A DNA stretch of 15,969 nt from Phocaeicola fibrisolvens (GTDB taxonomy: Bacteria; Bacteroidota; Bacteroidia; Bacteroidales; Bacteroidaceae). The notes beneath the pieces were generated by a model. The model saw only the letters and a list, made by a program, of their open reading frames with translations. It was not told the origin of the DNA and did not search any database. Shown one piece after another: positions 1-7,698 of the stretch; within the stretch, counting starts at the first letter, position 1, and every line of letters starts with the position of its first letter. Where the stretch lies: positions 1-15,969 of the forward strand of contig NZ_JAOQJI010000062.1 in assembly GCF_025567125.1 (NCBI RefSeq), given 5' to 3'. The translations under genes were made by a program, and so were the position numbers.

Positions 1-46
1 CGGGCAAGTCCTGACTGAGCGAAGTTTGGGCTTGCCCGATTTTTTT
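1..46 (+). terminator. Rho-independent terminator of an upstream gene
   Basis: An 11-bp stem pairs 1-11 with 28-38 (one G-U pair), with a 16-nt loop, followed by seven T residues at 40-46. It would end a plus-strand transcript whose gene lies before the window. The stem may extend further left of position 1. Confidence 0.8.
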
Positions 47-59
47 GCAGGCACAAAAA

Positions 60-108
60 AGGCCATCTCAAATTATATTTCAATTTGAGACAGCCTCTTT
101 TTTATTTT
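60..108 (+). terminator. Second tandem hairpin with a T-rich tail
   Basis: A 9-bp perfect stem pairs TCTCAAATT (66-74) with AATTTGAGA (82-90). After two mismatches it extends with AGGC (60-63) against GCCT (93-96), and a T-rich tract follows at 98-108. The bases GACAGCCT recur in the kbl terminator near 4048, so this looks like a common local terminator design. It lies only about 20 bp before the lipoprotein start, so it could instead sit in that gene's leader. I found no clear TAnnTTTG promoter between it and the start codon. Confidence 0.6.
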
Positions 109-127
109 TCTCAATTCAACACAATCC

Positions 128-1651
128 ATGAAAAAAATCAAAAATCTATTTATAATTGCATCCATATATGTAGCCGGATGTACTTCCGCTCCTCCCATAT
201 ATTATCTGGATGCCACAAATGGAGATGATACGAACTCCGGGCTGTCTGCTGATCATGCATGGAAAACACTGAAGCGAACAGAAAATCTTTCTCTGGAGAA
301 GGGAGCCAAATTGTTGTTAAAACGTGGAGATACCTTCAAAGGAGAACTGAGAATAACCGGAAAGGGAGATTCTCAAGCCCCCATTATCATTGACGCTTAT
401 GGGGAAGGAAAACAAAAACCACGTATCATAGGAAATGACTCTTCTATGTACGCTGTATGCATCTCCAATTCGGATTATCTAACTATCCAAAACCTGGAAA
501 TAATCAATACAGGGAAAAAAACATTGGCTGGACGTACAGGACTAAAAGTGGAATGCATGAATTATGGTGTATCACATAACCTTAGAATTAATAATATTAC
601 TGTACGGGATGTCAATGGCTCCCTTATCAAAGAAGAAGGAGGAGGTAGTGGAATCCTAATTGTCAATGGCGGCGACAGTATTCGTTCCCGCTTTGACAGC
701 CTGACGATTGAAAATTGCCATATCCTACGCTGTGCGCGCAATGCCATGATCTGGAGCGGATATTACGACCGAAAAAACTGGTATCCGAATACCCACACCA
801 TCGTAAGAAAAAATCTCATTGAAGAAGTTCCAGGCGATGGCATCGTTCCCATCGGATGCGACAGCACACTGATTGAATATAATCTTATGTGCAACTCTCC
901 CGATACCCTAACCATGACAGAAGCTGCGGCAGGTATATGGCCTTGGAGTTGCGACAATACTATCATACAATACAATGAAGTGAGCCATCATAAAGCACCC
1001 TGGGATGCCCAAGGCTTTGACTCTGACTACAATTGTCAAAACACCCTCATACAATATAACTACAGTCATGACAATTATGGAGGCATGGTCTTAATATGCA
1101 ATAGCGGAGAAGCAGGAGATTATAGTTGTGGCAATATCGGAAGTGTAATTCGATATAATATCAGTATCGGTGATGGAATACGCCCCAAAGAAACAAGACA
1201 AGGAATGTTCTCACCCGGTATTCATATTGCTGGTCCAGTAAGACGAACCTTAATTGAACGAAATATCGTACATGCCAATCATAAACCATGCACTACCACA
1301 GACCGGACAATGATTACTTCTGATTCATGGAATGGATACGCAGACAGCACCTGCTTCCGGCAGAATATTTTTTACGCCGCAGAGCCAAGCCGTTTCGATT
1401 TGACTTCTTCAACCCACAATATCTTCGAGCAAAATGCTTATATTGGCAAATTCAAAAACCAGCCGGAACACTCTCCTAATCTCAAAGCAGAAAATATTTA
1501 CAAAACAAAAGTCTTAGATATATCTGCTGACGGATACAAAGGCTTGTATCATCTTATGGATTCTATAGCAATAAAAGACCGTAAACTTCATTACATAAAT
1601 CCAAAGCGTGCTGAAATCTTCTTCAATACGATATTCGTAGAAACTAAATAA
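128..1651 (+). CDS. Right-handed parallel beta-helix repeat lipoprotein
   Basis: The 507-residue protein starts with a short signal peptide that ends in a lipobox, VAG followed by Cys18, so it is predicted to be a lipoprotein. Mature residues 25-48 read YYLDATNGDDTNSG and onward, the usual opening of secreted beta-helix proteins. The body has recurring rungs of the form tlIqYN (for example NTIIQYNEV, NTLIQYNYS, SVIRYNISI, TLIERNIV), typical of PbH1 repeats. Proteins of this fold include pectate and alginate lyases and other polysaccharide-acting enzymes, but I see no diagnostic catalytic motif, so no activity is assigned. It stands alone: two hairpins precede it, a strong terminator follows it, and no SusC/SusD genes are adjacent in the window. 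The ATG at 128 is supported by the signal peptide. Confidence 0.85.
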   Translation: MKKIKNLFIIASIYVAGCTSAPPIYYLDATNGDDTNSGLSADHAWKTLKRTENLSLEKGAKLLLKRGDTFKGELRITGKGDSQAPIIIDAYGEGKQKPRIIGNDSSMYAVCISNSDYLTIQNLEIINTGKKTLAGRTGLKVECMNYGVSHNLRINNITVRDVNGSLIKEEGGGSGILIVNGGDSIRSRFDSLTIENCHILRCARNAMIWSGYYDRKNWYPNTHTIVRKNLIEEVPGDGIVPIGCDSTLIEYNLMCNSPDTLTMTEAAAGIWPWSCDNTIIQYNEVSHHKAPWDAQGFDSDYNCQNTLIQYNYSHDNYGGMVLICNSGEAGDYSCGNIGSVIRYNISIGDGIRPKETRQGMFSPGIHIAGPVRRTLIERNIVHANHKPCTTTDRTMITSDSWNGYADSTCFRQNIFYAAEPSRFDLTSSTHNIFEQNAYIGKFKNQPEHSPNLKAENIYKTKVLDISADGYKGLYHLMDSIAIKDRKLHYINPKRAEIFFNTIFVETK

Positions 1652-1652
1652 C

Positions 1653-1705
1653 AATTATCCCCTCATTTCTCCTAATGCCAGAAAAATGAGGGGATAATTA
1701 TTTTT
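1653..1705. terminator. Strong hairpin terminator between convergent genes
   Basis: A 16-bp perfect stem pairs 1653-1668 with 1684-1699, with a GC-rich centre (CCCCTC/GAGGGG), and T residues follow at 1701-1705. It begins one base after the stop codon of the beta-helix gene. It also lies just past the stop of the minus-strand dehydrogenase, so it may serve both; the T tract favours plus-strand termination. Confidence 0.85.
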
Positions 1706-1711
1706 CATGAA

Positions 1712-2665
1712 TCAACGTCCAAAACGTTCTTTCAATTTGGCAAGCATATCTTTAGTCATCGCATCCAAGTCATATTCTGGTTTCCATCCCCATTCCTCGC
1801 GGGCACAAGTATCATCCAAGGAGTTGGGCCATGATTCGGCAATAGCCTGACGCAAAGGATCTACCTGATATTCCATCTCAAAATCTGGAAGATACTTCCG
1901 TATCTGATGATAAATGGTGTCTGGTTCAAAGCTCATGGAAGCAATATTAAATGAGTTCCGATGTACCAGCTTCGTCGGATCTGCTTCCATAATTTCGATG
2001 GCAGCCCGCAACGCATCCGGCATATACATCATGTCCATATAAGTGCCTGCCGCAATCGGACAAACAAACTTTTCACCTTTTGCTGCTGAATAATAAATAT
2101 CGACCGCATAGTCAGTAGTACCACCTCCCGGAGGGGTCACATAAGAAATCAATCCCGGAAAACGCACCGAACGGGTATCAACCCCAAAACGTGTAAAATA
2201 ATAGTCACTCAGCAATTCTCCAGAAACTTTCGTCACACCATACATTGTCTTCGGACGCTGTATGGTATCCTGAGGGGTCTTGTCTTTCGGAGTTCCGGGA
2301 CCAAACGAACCGATGGAACTCGGCGTAAAGACTGCGCAATTCTTCTCACGAGCCACTTCCAGTGTATTGAACAAACCACCCAATCCAATTTTCCAAGCCA
2401 ACTGAGGCTTGTTTTCTGCCACAGCCGAAAGCAAGGCTGCCAAATTATAAATAGTATCTACATGATACTGATTTACAGCATCTGCAATTTGTTGGGGATT
2501 TGTAATATCTACAATAGCCGAAGGTCCTGACTCTTTCAATTCTCCTTTAGGCTCTGCACCAGGAATATATCCAGCAACTACATTACCTGTATAATTCTTT
2601 CTCAAAAGCATCGTGAGTTCCGAACCTATCTGTCCGGTAGCCCCTATTATTAAAATGTTTTTCAT
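1712..2665 (-). CDS. L-threonine 3-dehydrogenase, SDR (epimerase-like) type
   Basis: This 317-residue extended short-chain dehydrogenase oxidises L-threonine with NAD+ to 2-amino-3-ketobutyrate in the cytosol. The nucleotide-binding motif is G8-ATG-QIG14 in the first beta-alpha unit. The catalytic pair is Tyr142 and Lys146 in YGVTK, with a TPSSIGSFGP segment at 114-123 supplying the Ser/Thr. The C-terminal part (FNIASMSFEPDTIYHQI, then WPNSLDD and EEWGWKPEYDLDAM) is typical of this bacterial/archaeal threonine dehydrogenase group rather than sugar epimerases. The product is the substrate of Kbl, encoded divergently next door, which strongly supports the assignment. The family is often annotated only as NAD-dependent epimerase/dehydratase. 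The ATG at 2665 puts the glycine motif at the expected distance from the N-terminus. Confidence 0.9.
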   Translation of the reverse strand: MKNILIIGATGQIGSELTMLLRKNYTGNVVAGYIPGAEPKGELKESGPSAIVDITNPQQIADAVNQYHVDTIYNLAALLSAVAENKPQLAWKIGLGGLFNTLEVAREKNCAVFTPSSIGSFGPGTPKDKTPQDTIQRPKTMYGVTKVSGELLSDYYFTRFGVDTRSVRFPGLISYVTPPGGGTTDYAVDIYYSAAKGEKFVCPIAAGTYMDMMYMPDALRAAIEIMEADPTKLVHRNSFNIASMSFEPDTIYHQIRKYLPDFEMEYQVDPLRQAIAESWPNSLDDTCAREEWGWKPEYDLDAMTKDMLAKLKERFGR

Positions 2666-2693
2666 TTATGAGTTAGATTTTAAAATTACGAAG

Positions 2694-2722
2694 CAAATAT
2701 ACAAAAGTTCTTATAAACAAAA
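2694..2722 (-). promoter_or_regulatory. Bacteroides-type promoter for threonine dehydrogenase
   Basis: On the minus strand, TATATTTG (plus 2694-2701) exactly fits the -7 consensus TAnnTTTG. A TTTTG element (plus 2718-2722) lies 16 bp upstream as a candidate -33 box, slightly closer than the usual 19-21 bp. Transcription would start near 2688, giving a leader of about 20 nt. Confidence 0.6.
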
Positions 2723-2739
2723 TAAAAAATAGCATCCTC

Positions 2740-2770
2740 TTTTATTCTAACTAAAAAAATTGCATATTTG
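2740..2770 (+). promoter_or_regulatory. Likely kbl promoter
   Basis: CATATTTG at 2763-2770 matches the -7 consensus TAnnTTTG in seven of eight positions, and a T-rich -33 region (TTTT, 2740-2743) lies 19 bp upstream. The start of transcription would fall near 2776. This places the in-frame TTG at 2768 upstream of the RNA start and supports the ATG at 2801 as the kbl start. Confidence 0.5.
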
Positions 2771-2800
2771 CAAAAGCAAAACCTTAATATCAATACAGGT

Positions 2801-3991
2801 ATGTATAATAACTTCAGAGATTTCCTTAAAAAGGAACTTGCCGACATAGAAGCTGCCGGCTTATATAAGAAAGAACGCATTATCACCACTCCACAGCGCG
2901 CAGACATCAAAGTAAACGCAGGAGAGGAAGTACTTAACTTTTGTGCCAACAACTACTTGGGGCTTTCAGACAACAAACGCCTGATTGAAGCAGCCAAGAA
3001 AGCAATGGATACACACGGTTACGGAATGTCGTCCGTACGTTTCATCTGCGGCACACAAGACCTTCACAAGCAACTGGAAGCAACCATCTCCGACTATTTC
3101 CACACAGAAGATACCATTCTGTATGCAGCTTGCTTTGACGCGAACGGAGGGCTTTTTGAACCTCTTTTCACAGAAGAAGATGCCATTATCTCAGATGCAT
3201 TGAATCATGCCTCTATCATTGACGGTGTACGTTTGTGCAAAGCGAAACGTTACCGTTATGCGAATGCCGACATGGCTGATTTGGAACGCTGCCTGCAAGA
3301 AGCACAAGCACAACGTCATCGCATCATTGCAACCGATGGAGTATTCTCCATGGATGGCAACGTAGCTCCCATGGACAAAATCTGTGAACTGGCTGAAAAA
3401 TACGATGCTCTCGTCATGGTAGATGAATCACACTCCGCAGGAGTAGTCGGACCTACAGGACATGGCGTAGCAGAACAGTTTAATGTATATGATAAGATTG
3501 ATATCTTTACAGGAACACTGGGAAAAGCATTTGGAGGTGCCATGGGAGGCTTTACCACCGGAAAGAAAGAGATTATCGACATGCTGCGTCAGCGTTCTCG
3601 CCCTTACCTGTTCTCTAACTCTGTAGCTCCAGCCATTGTAGGAGCAAGCCTGGAGATGTTCCGCATACTCAAAGAAAGCAATGCACTGCATGACAAACTA
3701 ATGGCTAACGTAGCCTATTTCCGCGACAAAATGATTGCCGCAGGTTTCGACATCAAACCAACGCAAAGTGCCATCTGTGCAGTCATGCTATATGATGCTA
3801 AGCTATCACAAGATTTTGCAGCCCGCATGCAGGAAGAAGGAATCTATGTCACAGGATTCTATTATCCAGTGGTTCCCAAAGGACAGGCACGTATCCGCGT
3901 GCAACTCTCAGCCGGTCACGAACAATGCCATCTGGACAAAGCAATCCAAGCCTTTATTAAGGTAGGTAAAGAGTTAAACGTCATCAAATAA
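2801..3991 (+). CDS. kbl: 2-amino-3-ketobutyrate CoA ligase (glycine C-acetyltransferase)
   Basis: The PLP enzyme cleaves 2-amino-3-ketobutyrate with CoA to glycine and acetyl-CoA, the second step of threonine breakdown; it acts in the cytosol. It belongs to the alpha-oxoamine synthase family. From the ATG at 2801 the protein is 396 residues, close to the roughly 398 of the E. coli enzyme. The N-terminus MYNNFRDFLKKELADIEAAG, the NFCANNYLGL segment (46-55), the D208-ESH-S cofactor motif and the PLP lysine K242 in GTLGKAFGG are all present. The frame is open further upstream to a TTG at 2768, but that codon lies inside the likely -7 promoter box, so ATG 2801 is preferred. The dehydrogenase that makes its substrate is divergent, 135 bp away. 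Confidence 0.95.
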   Translation: MYNNFRDFLKKELADIEAAGLYKKERIITTPQRADIKVNAGEEVLNFCANNYLGLSDNKRLIEAAKKAMDTHGYGMSSVRFICGTQDLHKQLEATISDYFHTEDTILYAACFDANGGLFEPLFTEEDAIISDALNHASIIDGVRLCKAKRYRYANADMADLERCLQEAQAQRHRIIATDGVFSMDGNVAPMDKICELAEKYDALVMVDESHSAGVVGPTGHGVAEQFNVYDKIDIFTGTLGKAFGGAMGGFTTGKKEIIDMLRQRSRPYLFSNSVAPAIVGASLEMFRILKESNALHDKLMANVAYFRDKMIAAGFDIKPTQSAICAVMLYDAKLSQDFAARMQEEGIYVTGFYYPVVPKGQARIRVQLSAGHEQCHLDKAIQAFIKVGKELNVIK

Positions 3992-4017
3992 CCTTCTACT
4001 AAAAAAATCACACTCTC

Positions 4018-4062
4018 GAAAGGCTGTCTTTTTTACATCCAGAGAAAGACAGCCTTTCTTCT
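4018..4062 (+). terminator. kbl terminator, possibly bidirectional
   Basis: A 14-bp perfect stem pairs 4018-4031 with 4045-4058 (core AAGGCTGTC/GACAGCCTT) and extends by two more pairs, with a T-rich tail after it. It sits between the convergent ends of kbl and the helicase gene. On the minus strand the tail is poorer in T, so it is probably stronger for kbl. Confidence 0.85.
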
Positions 4063-4109
4063 TTACTCTCAAAACACGTGTATGAATTCGTAAATTTCGG
4101 ACAACCGTT

Positions 4110-5531
4110 CTACTTTACAATCTGCGTTTCCGGCCAGTTCACCAAATACAATTTTTCCGTCGCACGAGTAAAGGCTGTATAAAGCCAGCGAAAATAATCT
4201 GGTGAAAGCATTTCCTCTGTCACATATCCTTGGTCTAGAAACACCCGCTTCCATTGCCCACCCTGAGCCTTATGGCAAGTAACAGCATAAGCATATTTTA
4301 CCTGAAGCGCATTGTAATAAGGATCTTCTTTCATTTTTTTCATTCGCTCACGCTTGCTTGGCAAATCTGCATAATCTTCCAATATGGCATAAAACAAGCG
4401 ATCATTCTCTTCCTTTGATAAGGATGGAGCATCCGAATGAAGCGTATCCAGCAATATTTTTACTTCCAGTTCCAAACCTCCATAATCAGGAAATGAGAGC
4501 AGTACATCCGCAAAACGAAATCCATACATTTCACGCACACGACGCACTCTACGTACTACCGCCACATCTCCATTGGCGATAAAATCCAGCTCCTTACAAT
4601 CTGTTCCCCAAAAATAATTATTCCTAGCCACCATCAGCATATCTCCCCCATTCAATTCATCTTCCCGATATAAGATAGAATTTCGAATACCTTTATTATA
4701 TAAAGAAGTACGTTTATTGGAACGACATATTACAATGGTCTCATCAAGTCCCACAGTGTCATAACAATCATTAAGAGTCTCTATCAGTTCATTTCCCGGC
4801 AATACGCAAATATCCGAAAAGCCTTTACAGTTTATCTTGGGGTATTCAAAATATGCTTCATCCATAATTGACGTACGCAAAGCTGTCGCATTCAGTAGAA
4901 TACCAGAATGCCCTATTTGCCTTACTACTTGTGTAAGCATACATTCCTTCACTTCCAATCCATATCCCTGCAACACAGACACAGAAAGTGCCGGACTCTC
5001 TTCTTCTCCTACCGGAGGAAGCTGTGCGGTATCCCCAACCAACATCAACCGACATCCCATACCATTATATACATACTGCACCAAATCGTCCAACAAACGT
5101 CCCGTCCCGAAATGTCCCCCTGAAAGTCCTTCATTGGCAATCATGGACGCTTCGTCTACGATGAACAAAGTATTACGATGCAAATTCTGGTTAGCCGTAA
5201 AATTATCAGTCTCATTAGAAAATGATTTCTGACGATAAATCTTCTTATGTATCGTATACGCAGGGTGCCCGGCATAACCTGAAAAAACTTTCGCGGCCCT
5301 TCCCGTAGGCGCCAGTAACACCGTTTTCCACTTTAACTGCTCAAGCGTACGGACCAAAGCAGCCGTTAATGTAGTTTTTCCTGTTCCCGCATATCCCTTC
5401 ATCAAAAAAACCGTCTCCTCGGAAGGTAACAATAAAAAATCCACAAAACTTTTCAACGTATTTTCCTGCTCATCTGTTGGTTTGTAAGAAAAATTTCGCT
5501 TAATTTGCTGCGATAAATCATTATTTAACAT
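4110..5531 (-). CDS. RecD/Dda-like superfamily 1 DNA helicase
   Basis: The 473-residue ATPase carries the full SF1B helicase set: Walker A G46-YAGTGKTT54, motif Ia LLAPTGRAAK (72-81), Walker B D126-EAS, motif III LVGDTAQLPPVG (164-175), a QVVRQ motif near 201-205, motif V YAVTCHKAQGGQW (415-427) and motif VI YTAFTRATEKLYLV (451-464). It would move 5'-3' on single-stranded DNA and may act in repair or recombination. It is far shorter than RecD2 and lacks that protein's N-terminal region, so it is closer in size to phage T4 Dda. No RecB or RecC gene is adjacent. It is divergent from the pseudopilin-like/DUF3822/rsmD operon. Its ATG is at 5529-5531; I found no clear TAnnTTTG promoter upstream on its strand. 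Confidence 0.9.
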   Translation of the reverse strand: MLNNDLSQQIKRNFSYKPTDEQENTLKSFVDFLLLPSEETVFLMKGYAGTGKTTLTAALVRTLEQLKWKTVLLAPTGRAAKVFSGYAGHPAYTIHKKIYRQKSFSNETDNFTANQNLHRNTLFIVDEASMIANEGLSGGHFGTGRLLDDLVQYVYNGMGCRLMLVGDTAQLPPVGEEESPALSVSVLQGYGLEVKECMLTQVVRQIGHSGILLNATALRTSIMDEAYFEYPKINCKGFSDICVLPGNELIETLNDCYDTVGLDETIVICRSNKRTSLYNKGIRNSILYREDELNGGDMLMVARNNYFWGTDCKELDFIANGDVAVVRRVRRVREMYGFRFADVLLSFPDYGGLELEVKILLDTLHSDAPSLSKEENDRLFYAILEDYADLPSKRERMKKMKEDPYYNALQVKYAYAVTCHKAQGGQWKRVFLDQGYVTEEMLSPDYFRWLYTAFTRATEKLYLVNWPETQIVK

Positions 5532-5559
5532 AAAGCCAGTATAAAAAGTTTACGTAAGA

Positions 5560-5591
5560 TTGACGTGGTTCAAGTAAATTATTTATTTTTG
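5560..5591 (+). promoter_or_regulatory. Promoter of the 5626-rsmD operon
   Basis: TATTTTTG at 5584-5591 matches TAnnTTTG exactly, and TTG at 5560-5562 lies 21 bp upstream as the -33 element. Transcription would start near 5597, about 30 nt before the ATG at 5626. Confidence 0.7.
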
Positions 5592-5625
5592 CGCTACGAA
5601 TATAAACTAAAAAAACAATATTATC

Positions 5626-6312
5626 ATGAAAACAGTTATTAATCTTGTGTTGGCCGCCTGTGTGATTTGCTTGGTATATATATGCTATGGCAGTATTATG
5701 GGCCCTATTAATTTCGACAATGAGAAAAAAGTCAGAGAAAAAGCTATCATTGCCCGTCTGATCGATATCCGTAAAGCTCAACAGGAATATCGTACAGTTC
5801 ACAACGGAGCCTATACTGCAAGTTTCGACAGCCTGATTGCTTTTGTAAAAACGGCCAAACTTCCGTTCATTATGAAAGTAGGTTCTTTGACTGATGACCA
5901 GCTGAACAACGGAATGACTGAAAAGAAAGCCATGGACTTGATCAATAAAGCAAAGAAAACCGGAAACTGGAGTGAAGTAGAAAAAGAAGGTTTACAGAAC
6001 TTCCGTCGTGATACGATGTGGGTAGCCGTAATGGATACAATCTTCGAAAAAGGATTCAATCCAGACTCTTTGGCATACGTACCTTATGGAAATGGTGCAA
6101 AATTTGAAATGGCCATTCGTCAGGATACCACCAAGTCAGGTGCTCCTCTGAACTTGTTCCAGGCTCAGGTTGCATACGATGTATATTTGAAAGGATTGAA
6201 CGAACAAGAATTGATTAACTTGAAGGATATGCAGACTAAATTAGGCAAGTACTGCGGTCTGAAAGTTGGTGATATCGAACAGCCTAACAATAATGCAGGA
6301 AACTGGGAATAA
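5626..6312 (+). CDS. Membrane-anchored hypothetical protein, pseudopilin-like N-terminus
   Basis: I do not recognise a named family. The 228-residue protein has one N-terminal hydrophobic helix (about residues 4-26) and the rest is predicted to be outside the cytoplasm. Residues 37-74 (REKAIIARLIDIRKAQQEYR, then TVHNGAYTASFDSLIAFV) look like the long helix and the first loop of type II secretion pseudopilins of the GspG kind, where a Y..dnG.Y segment precedes a gL..Lv strand. The canonical prepilin peptidase motif (G-F-T-L-I-E) is absent, so it would not be a conventional pilin substrate. The remainder is hydrophilic and ends in an Asn-rich tail. It is first in an operon: its stop is 4 bp before the DUF3822 start. 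The ATG at 5626 follows a good promoter. Confidence 0.8.
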   Translation: MKTVINLVLAACVICLVYICYGSIMGPINFDNEKKVREKAIIARLIDIRKAQQEYRTVHNGAYTASFDSLIAFVKTAKLPFIMKVGSLTDDQLNNGMTEKKAMDLINKAKKTGNWSEVEKEGLQNFRRDTMWVAVMDTIFEKGFNPDSLAYVPYGNGAKFEMAIRQDTTKSGAPLNLFQAQVAYDVYLKGLNEQELINLKDMQTKLGKYCGLKVGDIEQPNNNAGNWE

Positions 6313-6316
6313 TCCT

Positions 6317-7141
6317 ATGGTCCAACCCATTGATTTTAATAAATCAGAACAGTATATATTATCCATCCGTCTGAGTACGGATGGATTTTCTTTTTCTATC
6401 TACCACCCTCAACGCAACGAGGAAGTATATTTCAGTTCTTCTCCTGTCAATACCCAACGTTCAATGGCTGCTAATGTAAAAGCCTATCTGACAGAAACTG
6501 AAGAGCTAAAACATAAGTTCAAACAAGTCAATATTCTTATTCATACAACCCGTTATACATCCATCCCCTTGGAATTGTATGAAGACGAACAGACAGAATT
6601 ATTGTTTTATCAGAATCTTCCTTCTCAAAACAATGAAGTGATTCTCTGCAACATTTTGGGAAAAAGCAACGTTGTCATTCTCTTCGGACTGGATAAACTG
6701 ACTCATCTATTCCTGACCGAACATTTTCCGGATGCCCGTCTATTTGCATCAGTCAGTCCGCTGACGGAATATTTTTCACGCAAATGCAGGTTGGACGATA
6801 CCCGCAAACTATTTGCTGTATGCCATCCGGAAAGTATCGAAGTGATAGGATTTGAAAAAGAAAAACTATTCATTCTAAACTCCTTTTCTGTTTCCGGCAT
6901 CAACGATTCATGCTATTACCTGCTTAATATATGGCAACAAGCCGGATTCAATCAGGAGGAAGACAAACTATACCTTATCGGAACTCATAGAATTCCACAA
7001 GGGGATTATCTGTCACAACTCTTAAAAAAATATATACGGAAATTTTACATCACTAACCCACAGATGGAATTCAACAATACGGAAATAAGCCGTATCAAAC
7101 AGATTCCATTTGATATGTTATCTTTAATTTCATGCGAGTAA
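6317..7141 (+). CDS. DUF3822 family protein
   Basis: This 274-residue cytosolic protein matches the Bacteroidota family DUF3822, which commonly precedes rsmD. No function is known. The opening strand pair ILSIRLSTDGFSFSIYH (14-30) and the later block FAVCHPESIEVIGFEKEKL (166-184), followed by the YYLLNIWQQAG helix (200-210) and DKLYLIGT (216-223), recall the actin-like (ASKHA) layout of PilM and GspL; this is an inference from pattern only. The frame opens upstream at 6266, inside the previous gene. I chose the ATG at 6317 because it lies 4 bp after the upstream stop and gives the usual N-terminus. Its 3' end overlaps rsmD by 10 nt, indicating translational coupling. Confidence 0.85.
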   Translation: MVQPIDFNKSEQYILSIRLSTDGFSFSIYHPQRNEEVYFSSSPVNTQRSMAANVKAYLTETEELKHKFKQVNILIHTTRYTSIPLELYEDEQTELLFYQNLPSQNNEVILCNILGKSNVVILFGLDKLTHLFLTEHFPDARLFASVSPLTEYFSRKCRLDDTRKLFAVCHPESIEVIGFEKEKLFILNSFSVSGINDSCYYLLNIWQQAGFNQEEDKLYLIGTHRIPQGDYLSQLLKKYIRKFYITNPQMEFNNTEISRIKQIPFDMLSLISCE

Positions 7142-7698
7142 TAAGCGGTATATACAAACGAAGACGCTTCGATGTGCCTCATACATTCAAAGCACGCCCT
7201 ACCACGGATTTTGCTAAAGAAAACCTGTTTAACGTACTCAACAACTACATCGACTTTGAAGATGGAGTGACAGCACTTGATTTGTTTTCAGGTACAGGCA
7301 GTATCAGTATAGAACTGGTGTCCAGAGGCTGTGACCAAGTCATTTCAGTAGAAAAAGACCCGCAACATCATGCGTTCATCAGCAAGGTCATGAGAGAAGT
7401 CAAGACAGACAAATGTATTCCTCTCCGAGCTGATGTATTCAAATACATAGAGAAATGCGGTCTACAATTCGACTTTATCTTTGCAGACCCACCCTATGCC
7501 CTCAAAGAACTGGCAACTATACCTGACCTTATTTTTCAATATAACCTGTTGAAACCAGAAGGTATTTTCGTATTGGAGCATGGGAAAAATCTTAATTTTG
7601 AAAGTCATCCTTGTTTTTTTGAGCACCGCCATTATGGAAGCGTCAACTTTTCTTTCTTCAAAGTAAAGGAGCAAACAGACGAACAACCGACTCTGTAA
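7132..7698 (+). CDS. rsmD: 16S rRNA (guanine(966)-N2)-methyltransferase
   Basis: RsmD methylates N2 of G966 (E. coli numbering) in 16S rRNA using S-adenosylmethionine. The 188-residue protein shows the family signature: MRVISGIYKRRR at the N-terminus, R22-PTTDFAKENLFN (the RPTTDrvREaLFN motif), the SAM-binding D50-LFSGTG, and the catalytic D119-PPY122. It starts inside the last codons of the DUF3822 gene (10-nt overlap), so it is the third gene of an operon. Its last 41 bases overlap the 3' end of the opposite-strand cardiolipin synthase gene. Confidence 0.95.
   Translation: MRVISGIYKRRRFDVPHTFKARPTTDFAKENLFNVLNNYIDFEDGVTALDLFSGTGSISIELVSRGCDQVISVEKDPQHHAFISKVMREVKTDKCIPLRADVFKYIEKCGLQFDFIFADPPYALKELATIPDLIFQYNLLKPEGIFVLEHGKNLNFESHPCFFEHRHYGSVNFSFFKVKEQTDEQPTL

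Noticed and set aside
2768..2800. TTG start giving an 11-residue longer Kbl
   Set aside because: It overlaps the likely -7 box and the Kbl family begins at the ATG at 2801.
4837..5232. 131-codon plus-strand open frame opposite the helicase gene
   Set aside because: It is antisense to well-conserved helicase motifs and shows no family features.
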